Below, one piece after another: positions 1 through 6,063 of a DNA stretch of 8,967 bases. Origin of the DNA: an uncultured Verrucomicrobium sp. Its GTDB lineage: Bacteria > Verrucomicrobiota > Verrucomicrobiia > Methylacidiphilales > GAS474. The position numbers and the translations under genes are program-made. The stretch spans positions 1 through 8,967 of the forward strand of contig CAISZB010000199.1 in the NCBI GenBank assembly GCA_903889845.1, written 5' to 3'. The number at the start of each line of letters is the position of its first letter. Position 1 is the first letter of the stretch. Below the pieces are notes generated by a model, which ran no database searches, was not told where the DNA came from, and saw nothing but the letters and a program-made list of their open reading frames with translations.

Positions 1-1526
1 AAGCGGTCTTCCCACTGCACCACCATGCCCAGGTATTGATTGTTCAGGATGATGACCTTGGCCGGGATCCGCTCGACCACGGCGGTCGCCAGTTCCTGGA
101 TGTTCATCAGGAAGCTGCCGTCGCCGTCGATGTCGATGACCTCGCGGTCGGGGAAGGCGACCTTCGCGCCGAGCGCGGCGGGATGGCCGAAGCCCATCGT
201 GCCGAGGCCGGCGGAGGTGAGGAAGCTGCGCGGATGGGTGAAGGTGTAATACTGCGCCGCCCACATCTGGTGCTGGCCGACGCCCGTGGTGAGGATCGCC
301 TCGCCCTTCGTGAGCTGGCACAGCTCCTCCACCACGCGTTGGGGCATGATGACGTCGATGGGGGTCTTCTGCCCGCGGTAGCGGAGGGGGAACTCGGCCT
401 TCCAGGCGTCGATCTGCTTGTGCCAGGCGGGGAACTTCTTCCACTTCCGGCCCAGGGTCGTCTGCTCGGAGATGATCTGGTTGAGGCGCTTCAGGGCATA
501 GCCGATGTCGCTCAGGATCGGGAGGTGGACGTCCTTGTTCTTGTTGATCTCGGAGTTGTCGACGTCGACGTGGACGATCGTCGCCTTGTGGGCGAATTCC
601 TTCACATTCCCCGTCACGCGGTCGTCGAAGCGGACGCCGAAGGCGAGGAGGAGGTCGCACTCGTCGACGGCGAAGTTCGCGTAGACGGTGCCGTGCATCC
701 CCAGCCACTTCATGGAGAGGGGATGGGTCTCCGGGAACGCGCCGATGCCCATGAGCGTCGTCGTCACGGGGATGTGGAGCGTCTCGGCGAATTTCTTCAA
801 TTCCGCCGACGCCTCGGCGCTGATGATGCCGCCCCCCACGTAGAGGACGGGGCGCTCCGCGTCGGCAACGAGGCCCAGGATCTCCTGCAGGGCCACGTCG
901 TCGGCCTTCGGGGGCGGGTTGAAGCCGCGGAGGTTCACCTTGTCCGGGAAGATCGGCTGGCAGGGCATCTGCTGGATGTCCTTCGGCATGTCGATGAGGA
1001 CGGGGCCGGGACGGCCGGAGCGGGCGATGTGGAAGGCCTCCTTCACCACGCGCGGGATGTCGTTCACATCCATGATGAGGTAATTGTGCTTCACCACGGG
1101 GAGGCTCATCCCGAAGACGTCGGTCTCCTGGAAGGCGCCGCGCCCGATCATGTCCCGCTTCACCTGACCGGTGATCGCGACGAGGGGGACGGAATCCATA
1201 TAGGCGTCGGCGACGCCGGTGATCAGATTGGTGGCACCCGGGCCGGAGGTGGCCATGCAGACGCCGACCTTGCCCGAGGCCCGCGCGTAGCCGCCGGCCA
1301 TGAAGACGCCGCCCTGCTCGTGCCGGGGGAGGATCGTACGGATCTTCTTCGAACGGGTCAGGGACTGGTGGAGGAGCATGCTGGCCCCGCCGGGATAGGC
1401 GAAGATGACATCGACGCCCTCCCGCTCCAGGGCGGCGACGAGGACGTCGGCACCGGTCATGGGGGGATGGAGTTTGGAGGCCGTTTTGGTCGGCTTGCGC
1501 TTCGATGTTTTCTTCGCTTTGCTCAT
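1..1526 (-). CDS. ilvB: Acetolactate synthase (acetohydroxyacid synthase) large catalytic subunit, 3' end outside the window
   Basis: ThDP- and FAD-dependent enzyme that condenses two pyruvates to acetolactate, or pyruvate with 2-oxobutyrate, as the first common step of valine, leucine and isoleucine synthesis in the cytoplasm. Reading the minus strand from the ATG at 1526-1524 gives 508 residues without a stop up to the window edge. After a lysine-rich leader of about 20 residues come YPGGASM (44-50), RHEQGG (68-73, with the expected catalytic Glu70), SGPGATN (94-100), [15 protein letters not shown] (171-185), the FAD-region [11 protein letters not shown] (296-306), and the ThDP/Mg site GDGSFLMN (468-475) followed by NNQYLGM (495-501) and VQWEDR (503-508). 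This separates it from pyruvate oxidase or glyoxylate carboligase. Family members are about 560-600 residues, so roughly 60-90 are missing. The regulatory subunit gene ilvN often follows, which would be outside the window. Residue 123 is Lys where plant enzymes have Pro197. There is no Shine-Dalgarno; TTCCT directly precedes the ATG. Confidence 0.95.
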   Translation of the reverse strand, partial: MSKAKKTSKRKPTKTASKLHPPMTGADVLVAALEREGVDVIFAYPGGASMLLHQSLTRSKKIRTILPRHEQGGVFMAGGYARASGKVGVCMATSGPGATNLITGVADAYMDSVPLVAITGQVKRDMIGRGAFQETDVFGMSLPVVKHNYLIMDVNDIPRVVKEAFHIARSGRPGPVLIDMPKDIQQMPCQPIFPDKVNLRGFNPPPKADDVALQEILGLVADAERPVLYVGGGIISAEASAELKKFAETLHIPVTTTLMGIGAFPETHPLSMKWLGMHGTVYANFAVDECDLLLAFGVRFDDRVTGNVKEFAHKATIVHVDVDNSEINKNKDVHLPILSDIGYALKRLNQIISEQTTLGRKWKKFPAWHKQIDAWKAEFPLRYRGQKTPIDVIMPQRVVEELCQLTKGEAILTTGVGQHQMWAAQYYTFTHPRSFLTSAGLGTMGFGHPAALGAKVAFPDREVIDIDGDGSFLMNIQELATAVVERIPAKVIILNNQYLGMVVQWEDR

Positions 1527-1538
1527 AGGAATGGAGGT

Positions 1539-1555
1539 TCCCGGAATGGCCGGGA
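1539..1555 (-). promoter_or_regulatory. Short GC hairpin in the ilvB leader
   Basis: TCCCGG and CCGGGA form a perfect 6-bp stem with a 5-nt loop. It ends 12 nt before the ilvB start on the minus strand, covering the position where a ribosome binding site would normally lie. It could influence initiation, or be chance in GC-rich sequence. I saw no convincing minus-strand promoter for ilvB in the rest of the 184-bp spacer. Confidence 0.25.
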
Positions 1556-1655
1556 GGAGGGGGAGTCAACCAGCTTTCGCTCCTTTTGGCGATACTGAAA
1601 TAAGGGGGAGCCCGGAAGCGGGGGGAGAGAAATTTCAGGGGCATGTACAAAATAA

Positions 1656-1684
1656 TTGACACTCCCCCCGTTCGTACCTATTTT
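1656..1684 (+). promoter_or_regulatory. Sigma70-type promoter of rplM-rpsI
   Basis: A consensus -35 box TTGACA (1656-1661) is followed after exactly 17 bp by TATTTT (1679-1684), a five-of-six match to TATAAT if the fourth position is compared loosely (TAtttT). It sits in an AT-richer patch of a GC-rich spacer. Transcription would start near 1690-1692, leaving a leader of only about 20 nt before the rplM ATG at 1711. A strong promoter is expected for ribosomal protein genes. I did not find an equally good promoter elsewhere in the window. Confidence 0.75.
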
Positions 1685-1710
1685 CGCCCCTCCCTCAACC
1701 GAGTACTGTT

Positions 1711-2148
1711 ATGAGCAAAACGATCAGCGCCAAGGCCACCGAAATCGAACGGAAGTGGTTCGTCATCGACGCTTCCAATAAGGTGGTCGGACGCGTCGCC
1801 GAGAAGGCCGCCGTCCTCCTCCGCGGCAAGCACAAGTCCATTTACACCCCCCATGTCGACACGGGCGACTTCGTCGTCGTGATCAACGCCTCCAAGGCGA
1901 TCTTCACCGGCAAGAAGGAGACCCAGAAGGAATACCGGAGCTTCTCCGGCTTCATGGGCGGCCACCATTCCGAGACTCCCGCCCGCCGCCGCATCCGCCG
2001 CCCCGAGCTCCTCATCGAGACGGCCGTGAAGGGAATGATCCCCCACAACCGCCTGGGCCGCGCGATCTACCGCAAGCTCAAGGTCTACGCCGGTGCCGAG
2101 CACCCGCACGCCGCCCAGCAGCCCGCGACTCTCGAGATCGCGAACTAA
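1711..2148 (+). CDS. rplM: 50S ribosomal protein L13 (uL13)
   Basis: Early-assembling protein of the large ribosomal subunit that binds 23S rRNA. The 145-residue product matches the usual bacterial length of about 140-150. Recognisable family segments are RKWFVIDASNKVVGRVAE (14-31), LRGKHKSIYTPHVDTGDFVV (37-56), the basic GGHHSETPARRR region, and MIPHNRLGRAIYRKLKVYAG, which is typical of L13 near the C terminus. The start at 1711 lies about 20 nt after the predicted transcription start and has no clear Shine-Dalgarno, only an isolated GAG at 1701-1703. rpsI follows after 26 bp. This rplM-rpsI pairing is conserved across bacteria and the two are almost certainly cotranscribed. Nothing looks truncated. 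Confidence 0.97.
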   Translation: MSKTISAKATEIERKWFVIDASNKVVGRVAEKAAVLLRGKHKSIYTPHVDTGDFVVVINASKAIFTGKKETQKEYRSFSGFMGGHHSETPARRRIRRPELLIETAVKGMIPHNRLGRAIYRKLKVYAGAEHPHAAQQPATLEIAN

Positions 2149-2174
2149 GTGAACAGCTAAGCTCCCTTATTCCT

Positions 2175-2567
2175 ATGCCTTCCACCGCGATTCAAACCAC
2201 CGGCCGCCGCAAGACGGCGATCGTCAGCATCAAGCTCTCCCCCGGCACCGGGGTGGTGACGGTCAACGGCCGCGACGTCAACGACTACTTCACCACCACC
2301 ACCTCCCGGATCGAGGCCGTCAAGCCCCTCACGGTGATCGAGGGCGGGAAGAAGTTCGACTTCGTCTGCAAGGCGATCGGCGGCGGCTCCACCGGCCAGG
2401 CCGGGGCCCTCTCCCTCGCCATCGCCCGCGCCCTGATCAAGGACAATCCCGAGCTTCGCCCCGTCCTGAAGAAGGGCGGCTTCCTCCGTCGCGATCCCCG
2501 CATGAAGGAACGGAAGAAGTCGGGTCAGCCCGGAGCCCGCAAGCGCTTCCAGTTCTCCAAGCGTTAG
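2175..2567 (+). CDS. rpsI: 30S ribosomal protein S9 (uS9)
   Basis: Small-subunit ribosomal protein whose basic C-terminal tail reaches the tRNA in the P site. The product is 130 residues, the normal length. It has the family opening TTGRRKTAIVSIKL (8-21), the central GGGSTGQAGALSLAIARAL, and the characteristic ending LRRDPRMKERKKSGQPGARK followed by RFQFSKR; the terminal SKR is a hallmark of S9. It follows rplM by 26 bp and lacks its own recognisable promoter, so it should be read from the promoter at 1656-1684. The start codon is preceded by CCCTTATTCCT rather than a purine-rich ribosome binding site, the same TTCCT seen before ilvB and the SulP gene. Confidence 0.97.
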   Translation: MPSTAIQTTGRRKTAIVSIKLSPGTGVVTVNGRDVNDYFTTTTSRIEAVKPLTVIEGGKKFDFVCKAIGGGSTGQAGALSLAIARALIKDNPELRPVLKKGGFLRRDPRMKERKKSGQPGARKRFQFSKR

Positions 2568-2576
2568 TCCCTTTTA

Positions 2577-2628
2577 CCTTCGCCTGTTCATCGCACTCCC
2601 AACGAGGAAAGAGGAACAGGTGGAAAGG
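2577..2628 (+). terminator. Inverted repeat downstream of rpsI, possible transcription end
   Basis: CCTGTTC (2583-2589) and GAACAGG (2614-2620) are perfect 7-bp arms around a 24-nt loop, with outer CCTT (2577-2580) and AAGG (2625-2628) able to extend the structure across an internal mismatch. It begins just after the rpsI stop, where a terminator or attenuator would sit. No T tract follows and the loop is long, so a classical intrinsic terminator is not supported. Confidence 0.3.
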
Positions 2629-2636
2629 TCTCCCAG

Positions 2637-2681
2637 AGCGGGGCAGTTCGATTCGATTCATTTCGGGCCGATTGTCCCGCT
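2637..2681 (+). promoter_or_regulatory. Second inverted repeat in the rpsI-argC spacer
   Basis: AGCGGGGCA (2637-2645) can pair with TGTCCCGCT (2673-2681) over 9 positions with one G-T wobble and a 27-nt loop. The loop contains a tandem TTCGATTCGATTCA stretch. It lies about 70 bp before argC. It could be part of a terminator for the ribosomal operon or of an arginine-gene leader. The sequence alone does not decide, and no T tract follows. Confidence 0.25.
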
Positions 2682-2692
2682 TCGGTGTTTCT

Positions 2693-2708
2693 AGGAGGGT
2701 TCGCTCCT
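2693..2708 (+). promoter_or_regulatory. Orphan AGGAGG in a small hairpin
   Basis: A perfect Shine-Dalgarno core AGGAGG (2693-2698) occurs about 50 nt before the argC ATG, with no ATG at a usable distance. AGGAG (2693-2697) can pair with CTCCT (2704-2708) around a 6-nt loop. It is notable because the actual start codons nearby lack such a motif. A role is not established. Confidence 0.25.
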
Positions 2709-2712
2709 TCGA

Positions 2713-2741
2713 TTCGTCATTCGTTCGTCACCTTTTCGTCA
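2713..2741 (+). repeat. Three TTCGTCA direct repeats with 11-bp period, upstream of argC
   Basis: Exact copies of TTCGTCA begin at 2713, 2724 and 2735, so successive copies lie on nearly the same face of the DNA helix, about one turn apart. The last copy ends 6 bp before the argC start codon. Such phasing suits cooperative binding of a regulator, or repeated contacts in the leader RNA. It does not resemble the palindromic ARG box of enterobacterial ArgR. No consensus -10/-35 pair was found in the spacer. Confidence 0.45.
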
Positions 2742-2747
2742 TCGACC

Positions 2748-3775
2748 ATGAATACCGCCATCATCGGGGCTTCCGGCTACGCCGGGGAGGAGACGGTCCG
2801 CATCCTCTCCCGGCATCCTCGGCTGAAGCTCGCCGCCGTCACCTCCCGGCAGTTCAAGGGGAAGACCCTCGGCGCCGTCGTCGGTGGGTTGACCCGGAAC
2901 CGGGACCTGGTCTTTGAGGACCTCTCCCCCGAGCAAGTCGCCTCCCGGGCCGATCTCTTCGTCCTTGCGGTGCCGCACGGCGTCGCCTCGGAATATGCCG
3001 TGCCGCTGCGGCAGGCGGGGAAGCTCGTCGTCGACCTCAGCGCCGATTACCGGCTGCGGGACGCGGCGGTCTACGAGGAATTCTACGGCCATCCCCATCC
3101 CGCCCCCGCCCTCCTGAAGGAGGCCGTCTACGGGATGCCGGAGCTGCACGCCGACGCGATCCAGAAGGCCGACCTGATCGCCTCCCCCGGCTGCTACCCC
3201 ACGAGCATCCTCCTCGCCCTCGCCCCCGCGCTGCGGGCGGGCCTCCTCGACCTGGAGACGATTTCCATCGCCTCGATGAGCGGCGTCACCGGCGCCGGGA
3301 AGAAGGCCGAGATCCCGCTCCTTTTCGGCGAAGTCGGCGAGAGCCTCCGGGCCTACGGCCTTCCGAAGCACCGGCATCTGAGCGAGATCGAGCGGAACTC
3401 GGCCTTCTCGCCGGGAAACCGGTCCGGGTCGGCTTCGTCCCCCACCTCGTCCCGATGAACCGGGGCATCCACACCACGATCACCGCGCGGTTGACCCAGG
3501 CCCCGGGGAGCGGGACGGCGTCGGAGATCCAGGCGCTTTACGAGGCGGCCTACCGGGAGACGCCTTTCGTCCGCGTCCTCGACGCCGCCACGCTGCCCGA
3601 GGTGAAGAACGTCGCCCGGACGAATTTCGCCGAGATTGCCCTCCGGGTTGACTCCCGGACGGGGCGGCTCATCCTGCTTTCCGCGATCGACAACCTCGTG
3701 AAGGGGACCGCCGGGCAGGCGGTCCAGGCGATCAACCTCCGGCTCGGCTGGCCTGAGACCGAGGGGCTTCTGTAA
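2748..3775 (+). pseudogene. argC: N-acetyl-gamma-glutamyl-phosphate reductase, interrupted by a one-base frameshift
   Basis: NADPH-dependent reductase making N-acetylglutamate semialdehyde from the acyl phosphate produced by ArgB. From the ATG at 2748 the protein begins MNTAIIGASGYAGEE, the Rossmann nucleotide-binding motif, and contains ASPGCYPTS with the expected catalytic Cys149 and KHRHLSEIE with the conserved histidine near 208-210. After EIER (residue 216) the frame is lost and the original frame ends at 3458 after about 20 unrelated residues. Family sequence resumes in the -1 frame at 3395: ELGLLAGKPVRVGF, VPHLVPMNRGI, then VKNVARTNFAEIALR and DNLVKGTAGQAVQAINL, to the TAA at 3773-3775. 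Adding one G to the GG at 3394-3395 restores a 342-residue protein of normal length. The cause may be a sequencing or assembly error or a real mutation. An earlier GTG at 2685 is in frame, but its extra 21 residues do not look like ArgC. Confidence 0.9.
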
Positions 3776-3797
3776 GAGCGCGGCAAAGAATCGAAAA

Positions 3798-3803
3798 GGG
3801 GGG
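3798..3803 (+). promoter_or_regulatory. Possible G-rich ribosome binding site of argJ
   Basis: A run of six G within AAAAGGGGGGAA lies 9 nt before the argJ ATG. It is the only start in the arginine cluster with a purine-rich stretch at Shine-Dalgarno distance, and it supports the long-form start at 3813. Confidence 0.4.
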
Positions 3804-3812
3804 AATCCTGTT

Positions 3813-5096
3813 ATGGCAACGTTGACGAGCAAGACTGTGGGCAAAGGTAAAAGCGAAAAGGCGGCGGCGTCCGAAGGGACGATCACCCTGCTGAAGAACG
3901 GCGGGATCACCTCGCCCGAGGGCTTCCTCGCCGCCGGGGTCGCGGCAGGGATCAAGAAGAAGAAAGGGGCCCGCGACCTCGCCCTCGTCGTCTCCACCGT
4001 CCCCGCCGAGGTCGCCGCCGTCTTCACTGTCAATAAGGTGAAGGCCGCTCCCGTTCGCGTCTCGATCGAGCACGCGAAGCTGGGGAAAGTCCGTGCCATC
4101 ATCGCCAACTCCGGCTGCGCCAACGCCTGCACCGGTATCGACGGCATCCGGGACGCGAAGGAGACGACCGCCCTCGCCGCCGCCGCCGTCACGGAGGCCG
4201 GATTCCCGGCGAAGGCCGAGGAAGTCCTTGTCTGCTCCACGGGCCGGATCGGGACCCTCATCCCGATGCCTTCCCTCCGCCGGGGGGTGAAGGCCGCCGC
4301 CGCCGCCCTCGCCTCGGAGAGTGTCACCGCCGCCGAGGCGATCATGACGACCGACACCTTCGCCAAGCGCGCCGCCGTCCGCATCGTCATCGACGGGAAG
4401 CCCGTCGTCATCGGCGGCATCGCGAAGGGCGCCGGGATGATCCATCCCGACATGGCGACGATGTTCTGCTTCGTCACCACCGACGCCGCGATCGACCGGA
4501 CGACCCTCCGCCGCTGCGTCGACGAGGGCGTCGCCCGTTCCTTCAACTCGATCTCCGTCGATGGCGACACCTCGACGAACGACACCGTCATCGTCCTGGC
4601 CAACGGCCAGGCGAAGAATGCGAAGCTTACCGCGAAGCATCCCCAGCTCCCTCTCTTCCGTTCCGCGCTGCGCCGCGTGATGAAGGAACTGGCCCGGATG
4701 ATCGTCCGGGACGGGGAGGGGATCAGCAAGGTCGTCGAGGTCACCGTGAAGGGGGCCGCCTCTGCCCGCGAGGCGAAGCTGGCCGCCGAGGCGGTCGGCA
4801 AATCGACCCTCGTGAAATGCTCCTGGTGCGGGAACGACCCGAACTGGGGCCGCATCATGGACGCCCTCGGCTACTCGAAGGCTCGGATGCAGGAGGAACT
4901 CGTCGAGATTTTCTACGACGGCCTTCAGGCCGTGGTCAATGGCCAGCGGAGCCTCGTCCCCGAGACCCGGATCAAGAAGATCGTCACCCGGCCCGAATTC
5001 ACGATCACCATTAACCTCCACCTCGGCCAGGGGGAGTACACCTTCCTCACCGCCGATTTGACGGAGGAGTACGTCACCCTCAATAAGGGCGAATAA
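3813..5096 (+). CDS. argJ: Bifunctional glutamate N-acetyltransferase / ornithine acetyltransferase
   Basis: Moves the acetyl group from N-acetylornithine to glutamate, giving ornithine and regenerating N-acetylglutamate; bifunctional members also acetylate glutamate with acetyl-CoA. The 427-residue product has GFLAAGVAAGIK (37-48), the NSGCANACTG region (99-108), CSTGRIGTLIP (141-151, oxyanion-hole segment), and KGAGMIHPDMATM (205-217). Family members self-cleave inside the last motif, predicted here between Ala215 and Thr216, with Thr216 as nucleophile. The C-terminal CSWCGNDPNWGRIMDALGYS stretch is also typical. The N terminus carries about 30 residues before the conserved GGITSPEGF, rich in Lys and Ala, slightly longer than usual. 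The gene starts 37 bp after argC and ends 13 bp before argB, so an operon is likely. No argA is seen, which fits the acetyl-recycling pathway. Bifunctional versus monofunctional activity cannot be decided from sequence. Confidence 0.96.
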   Translation: MATLTSKTVGKGKSEKAAASEGTITLLKNGGITSPEGFLAAGVAAGIKKKKGARDLALVVSTVPAEVAAVFTVNKVKAAPVRVSIEHAKLGKVRAIIANSGCANACTGIDGIRDAKETTALAAAAVTEAGFPAKAEEVLVCSTGRIGTLIPMPSLRRGVKAAAAALASESVTAAEAIMTTDTFAKRAAVRIVIDGKPVVIGGIAKGAGMIHPDMATMFCFVTTDAAIDRTTLRRCVDEGVARSFNSISVDGDTSTNDTVIVLANGQAKNAKLTAKHPQLPLFRSALRRVMKELARMIVRDGEGISKVVEVTVKGAASAREAKLAAEAVGKSTLVKCSWCGNDPNWGRIMDALGYSKARMQEELVEIFYDGLQAVVNGQRSLVPETRIKKIVTRPEFTITINLHLGQGEYTFLTADLTEEYVTLNKGE

Positions 5097-5109
5097 CCCC
5101 TTCCATGCC

Positions 5110-5976
5110 ATGACCCCCACCGAACAGGCCTCCGTCCTCGTCGAGGCCCTGCCCTACCTTCAGAAATTCCGTGGGGAGATCTTCGTCATCAAGTACGGCG
5201 GTTCCGCGATGGAGAATGAGGAACTCGTCGGGCGCGTCCTGCGCGACGTCGTCTTCCTGGAGGCGGCGGGGATCAACCCGGTCTTGGTCCACGGTGGCGG
5301 GAAGGCGATCACCCGGGCGATGAAGGCGGCGGGCGTCGAGGCCCGGTTCATCGACGGCCTCCGCGTCACCGACGAGGCCCAGATCGAGTTGATCGACCGG
5401 ACCCTCGCCTCGGAGATCGCCCCCGGCATCGTCCGGCAGATCGAGTCCTTCGGCGGCCACGCCTCGGCCCTCTCCGGGAAGGAAGTCCTGCGGGCGAAGA
5501 AAATGGCCTACCGGACGGCGAAGGGCGAGGACGTCGACCTCGGCTTCGTCGGCGACGTCACGGAGGTCGACCTGCCCCGCGTCCTGGCCCTCGTCAACCG
5601 GGAGATCATCCCGGTCATCTCCCCGGTCGCCCGCGGGGAAAACGGCGAGGTCTATAACATCAACGCCGACCTCGCCGCGGGCGAGGTGGCGAAGGCCCTC
5701 AAGGCCCGGAAGCTGATCTACCTCACCGACGTCAACGGCGTCCTCCTCGACCCGGCGATCCCCTCCTCGACGATCCCCACCCTGACCCCGGCCTCGATCG
5801 CCGACCTGAAGGACAAGGGCATCATCGCCGGGGGGATGCTCCCGAAGGTCGACTCGGCCCTGGAGGCCCTGGCCAGCGGCGTCGGGCAGGTCCACTTCCT
5901 CGACGGACGGATTCCCCACGCCCTCCTCCTGGAGACCTTCACCACGGCGGGCATCGGCACGGAGATCCACGCCTAG
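5110..5976 (+). CDS. argB: Acetylglutamate kinase, arginine-sensitive type
   Basis: Phosphorylates N-acetylglutamate with ATP, the usual control point of the cyclic arginine pathway. The 288 residues include KYGGSAM (28-34), HGGGK (61-65), DGLRVTD (82-88), VDLGFVGDV (142-150), NINADLAAGEVA (183-194), YLTDVNGVL (204-212) and GGMLPK (241-246), all amino acid kinase family landmarks. An N-terminal helix of about 20 residues (EALPYLQKF before the first strand) and the C-terminal HALLLETFTTAGIGTEI mark the hexameric, arginine-inhibited class; the short E. coli enzyme lacks that helix. Feedback inhibition is therefore inferred. It starts 13 bp after argJ. An out-of-frame ATG at 5105 gives a two-codon ORF (ATG CCA TGA) whose stop overlaps the argB ATG. 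The leader is pyrimidine-rich with no Shine-Dalgarno. Confidence 0.96.
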   Translation: MTPTEQASVLVEALPYLQKFRGEIFVIKYGGSAMENEELVGRVLRDVVFLEAAGINPVLVHGGGKAITRAMKAAGVEARFIDGLRVTDEAQIELIDRTLASEIAPGIVRQIESFGGHASALSGKEVLRAKKMAYRTAKGEDVDLGFVGDVTEVDLPRVLALVNREIIPVISPVARGENGEVYNINADLAAGEVAKALKARKLIYLTDVNGVLLDPAIPSSTIPTLTPASIADLKDKGIIAGGMLPKVDSALEALASGVGQVHFLDGRIPHALLLETFTTAGIGTEIHA

Positions 5977-5990
5977 AGACGACAGGCATA

Positions 5991-6017
5991 GGACGTGCCA
6001 CGGCGCGATTGACGTCC
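5991..6017 (+). promoter_or_regulatory. Weak inverted repeat between argB and argF
   Basis: GGACGT (5991-5996) and ACGTCC (6012-6017) form 6-bp arms around a 15-nt loop, directly before the polypyrimidine tract. It might act as a weak attenuator or processing site; chance is equally likely. A TTGACG at 6009-6014 has no matching -10 box. Confidence 0.2.
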
Positions 6018-6023
6018 GCCCCG

Positions 6024-6060
6024 TCTTCCTCTTTCCTTTCCTCTTCCCATTTTTTCTTTT
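6024..6060 (+). promoter_or_regulatory. Polypyrimidine leader of argF
   Basis: Thirty-six of 37 bases are C or T (the exception is A at 6049), ending 3 nt before the argF ATG. There is no Shine-Dalgarno. In known bacteria such U/C-rich leaders can be bound by ribosomal protein S1 or by RNA-binding regulators; that role is inferred here. Confidence 0.5.
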
Positions 6061-6063
6061 GCC

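Noticed and set aside
36..1598. Long open frame on the plus strand opposite ilvB
   Set aside because: It is the antisense shadow of a clear acetolactate synthase gene in GC-rich DNA. The translation is an Asp/Glu/His/Gly-rich low-complexity string with no family features.
2685..2747. Upstream GTG start for argC at 2685
   Set aside because: The 21 added residues do not resemble ArgC, while MNTAIIGASGYAGEE from the ATG at 2748 is a normal family N terminus.
2672..2917. Possible arginine-rich leader peptide (TTG start, tandem AGG AGG codons) before argC
   Set aside because: The Arg codons are suggestive for attenuation, but the start is TTG without a ribosome binding site, the frame runs far into argC instead of stopping before it, and Arg codons are common in GC-rich non-coding frames.
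3390..3400. Programmed -1 frameshifting in argC
   Set aside because: The site GAGCGGAACTC lacks an X XXY YYZ slippery heptamer and no obvious downstream pseudoknot was seen. A simple lost G is the more economical explanation.
3353..5120. Long minus-strand open frames opposite argC and argJ
   Set aside because: They run across the reverse of argC, argJ and their spacers, with skewed composition and no recognisable domain; the plus-strand genes explain the sequence.
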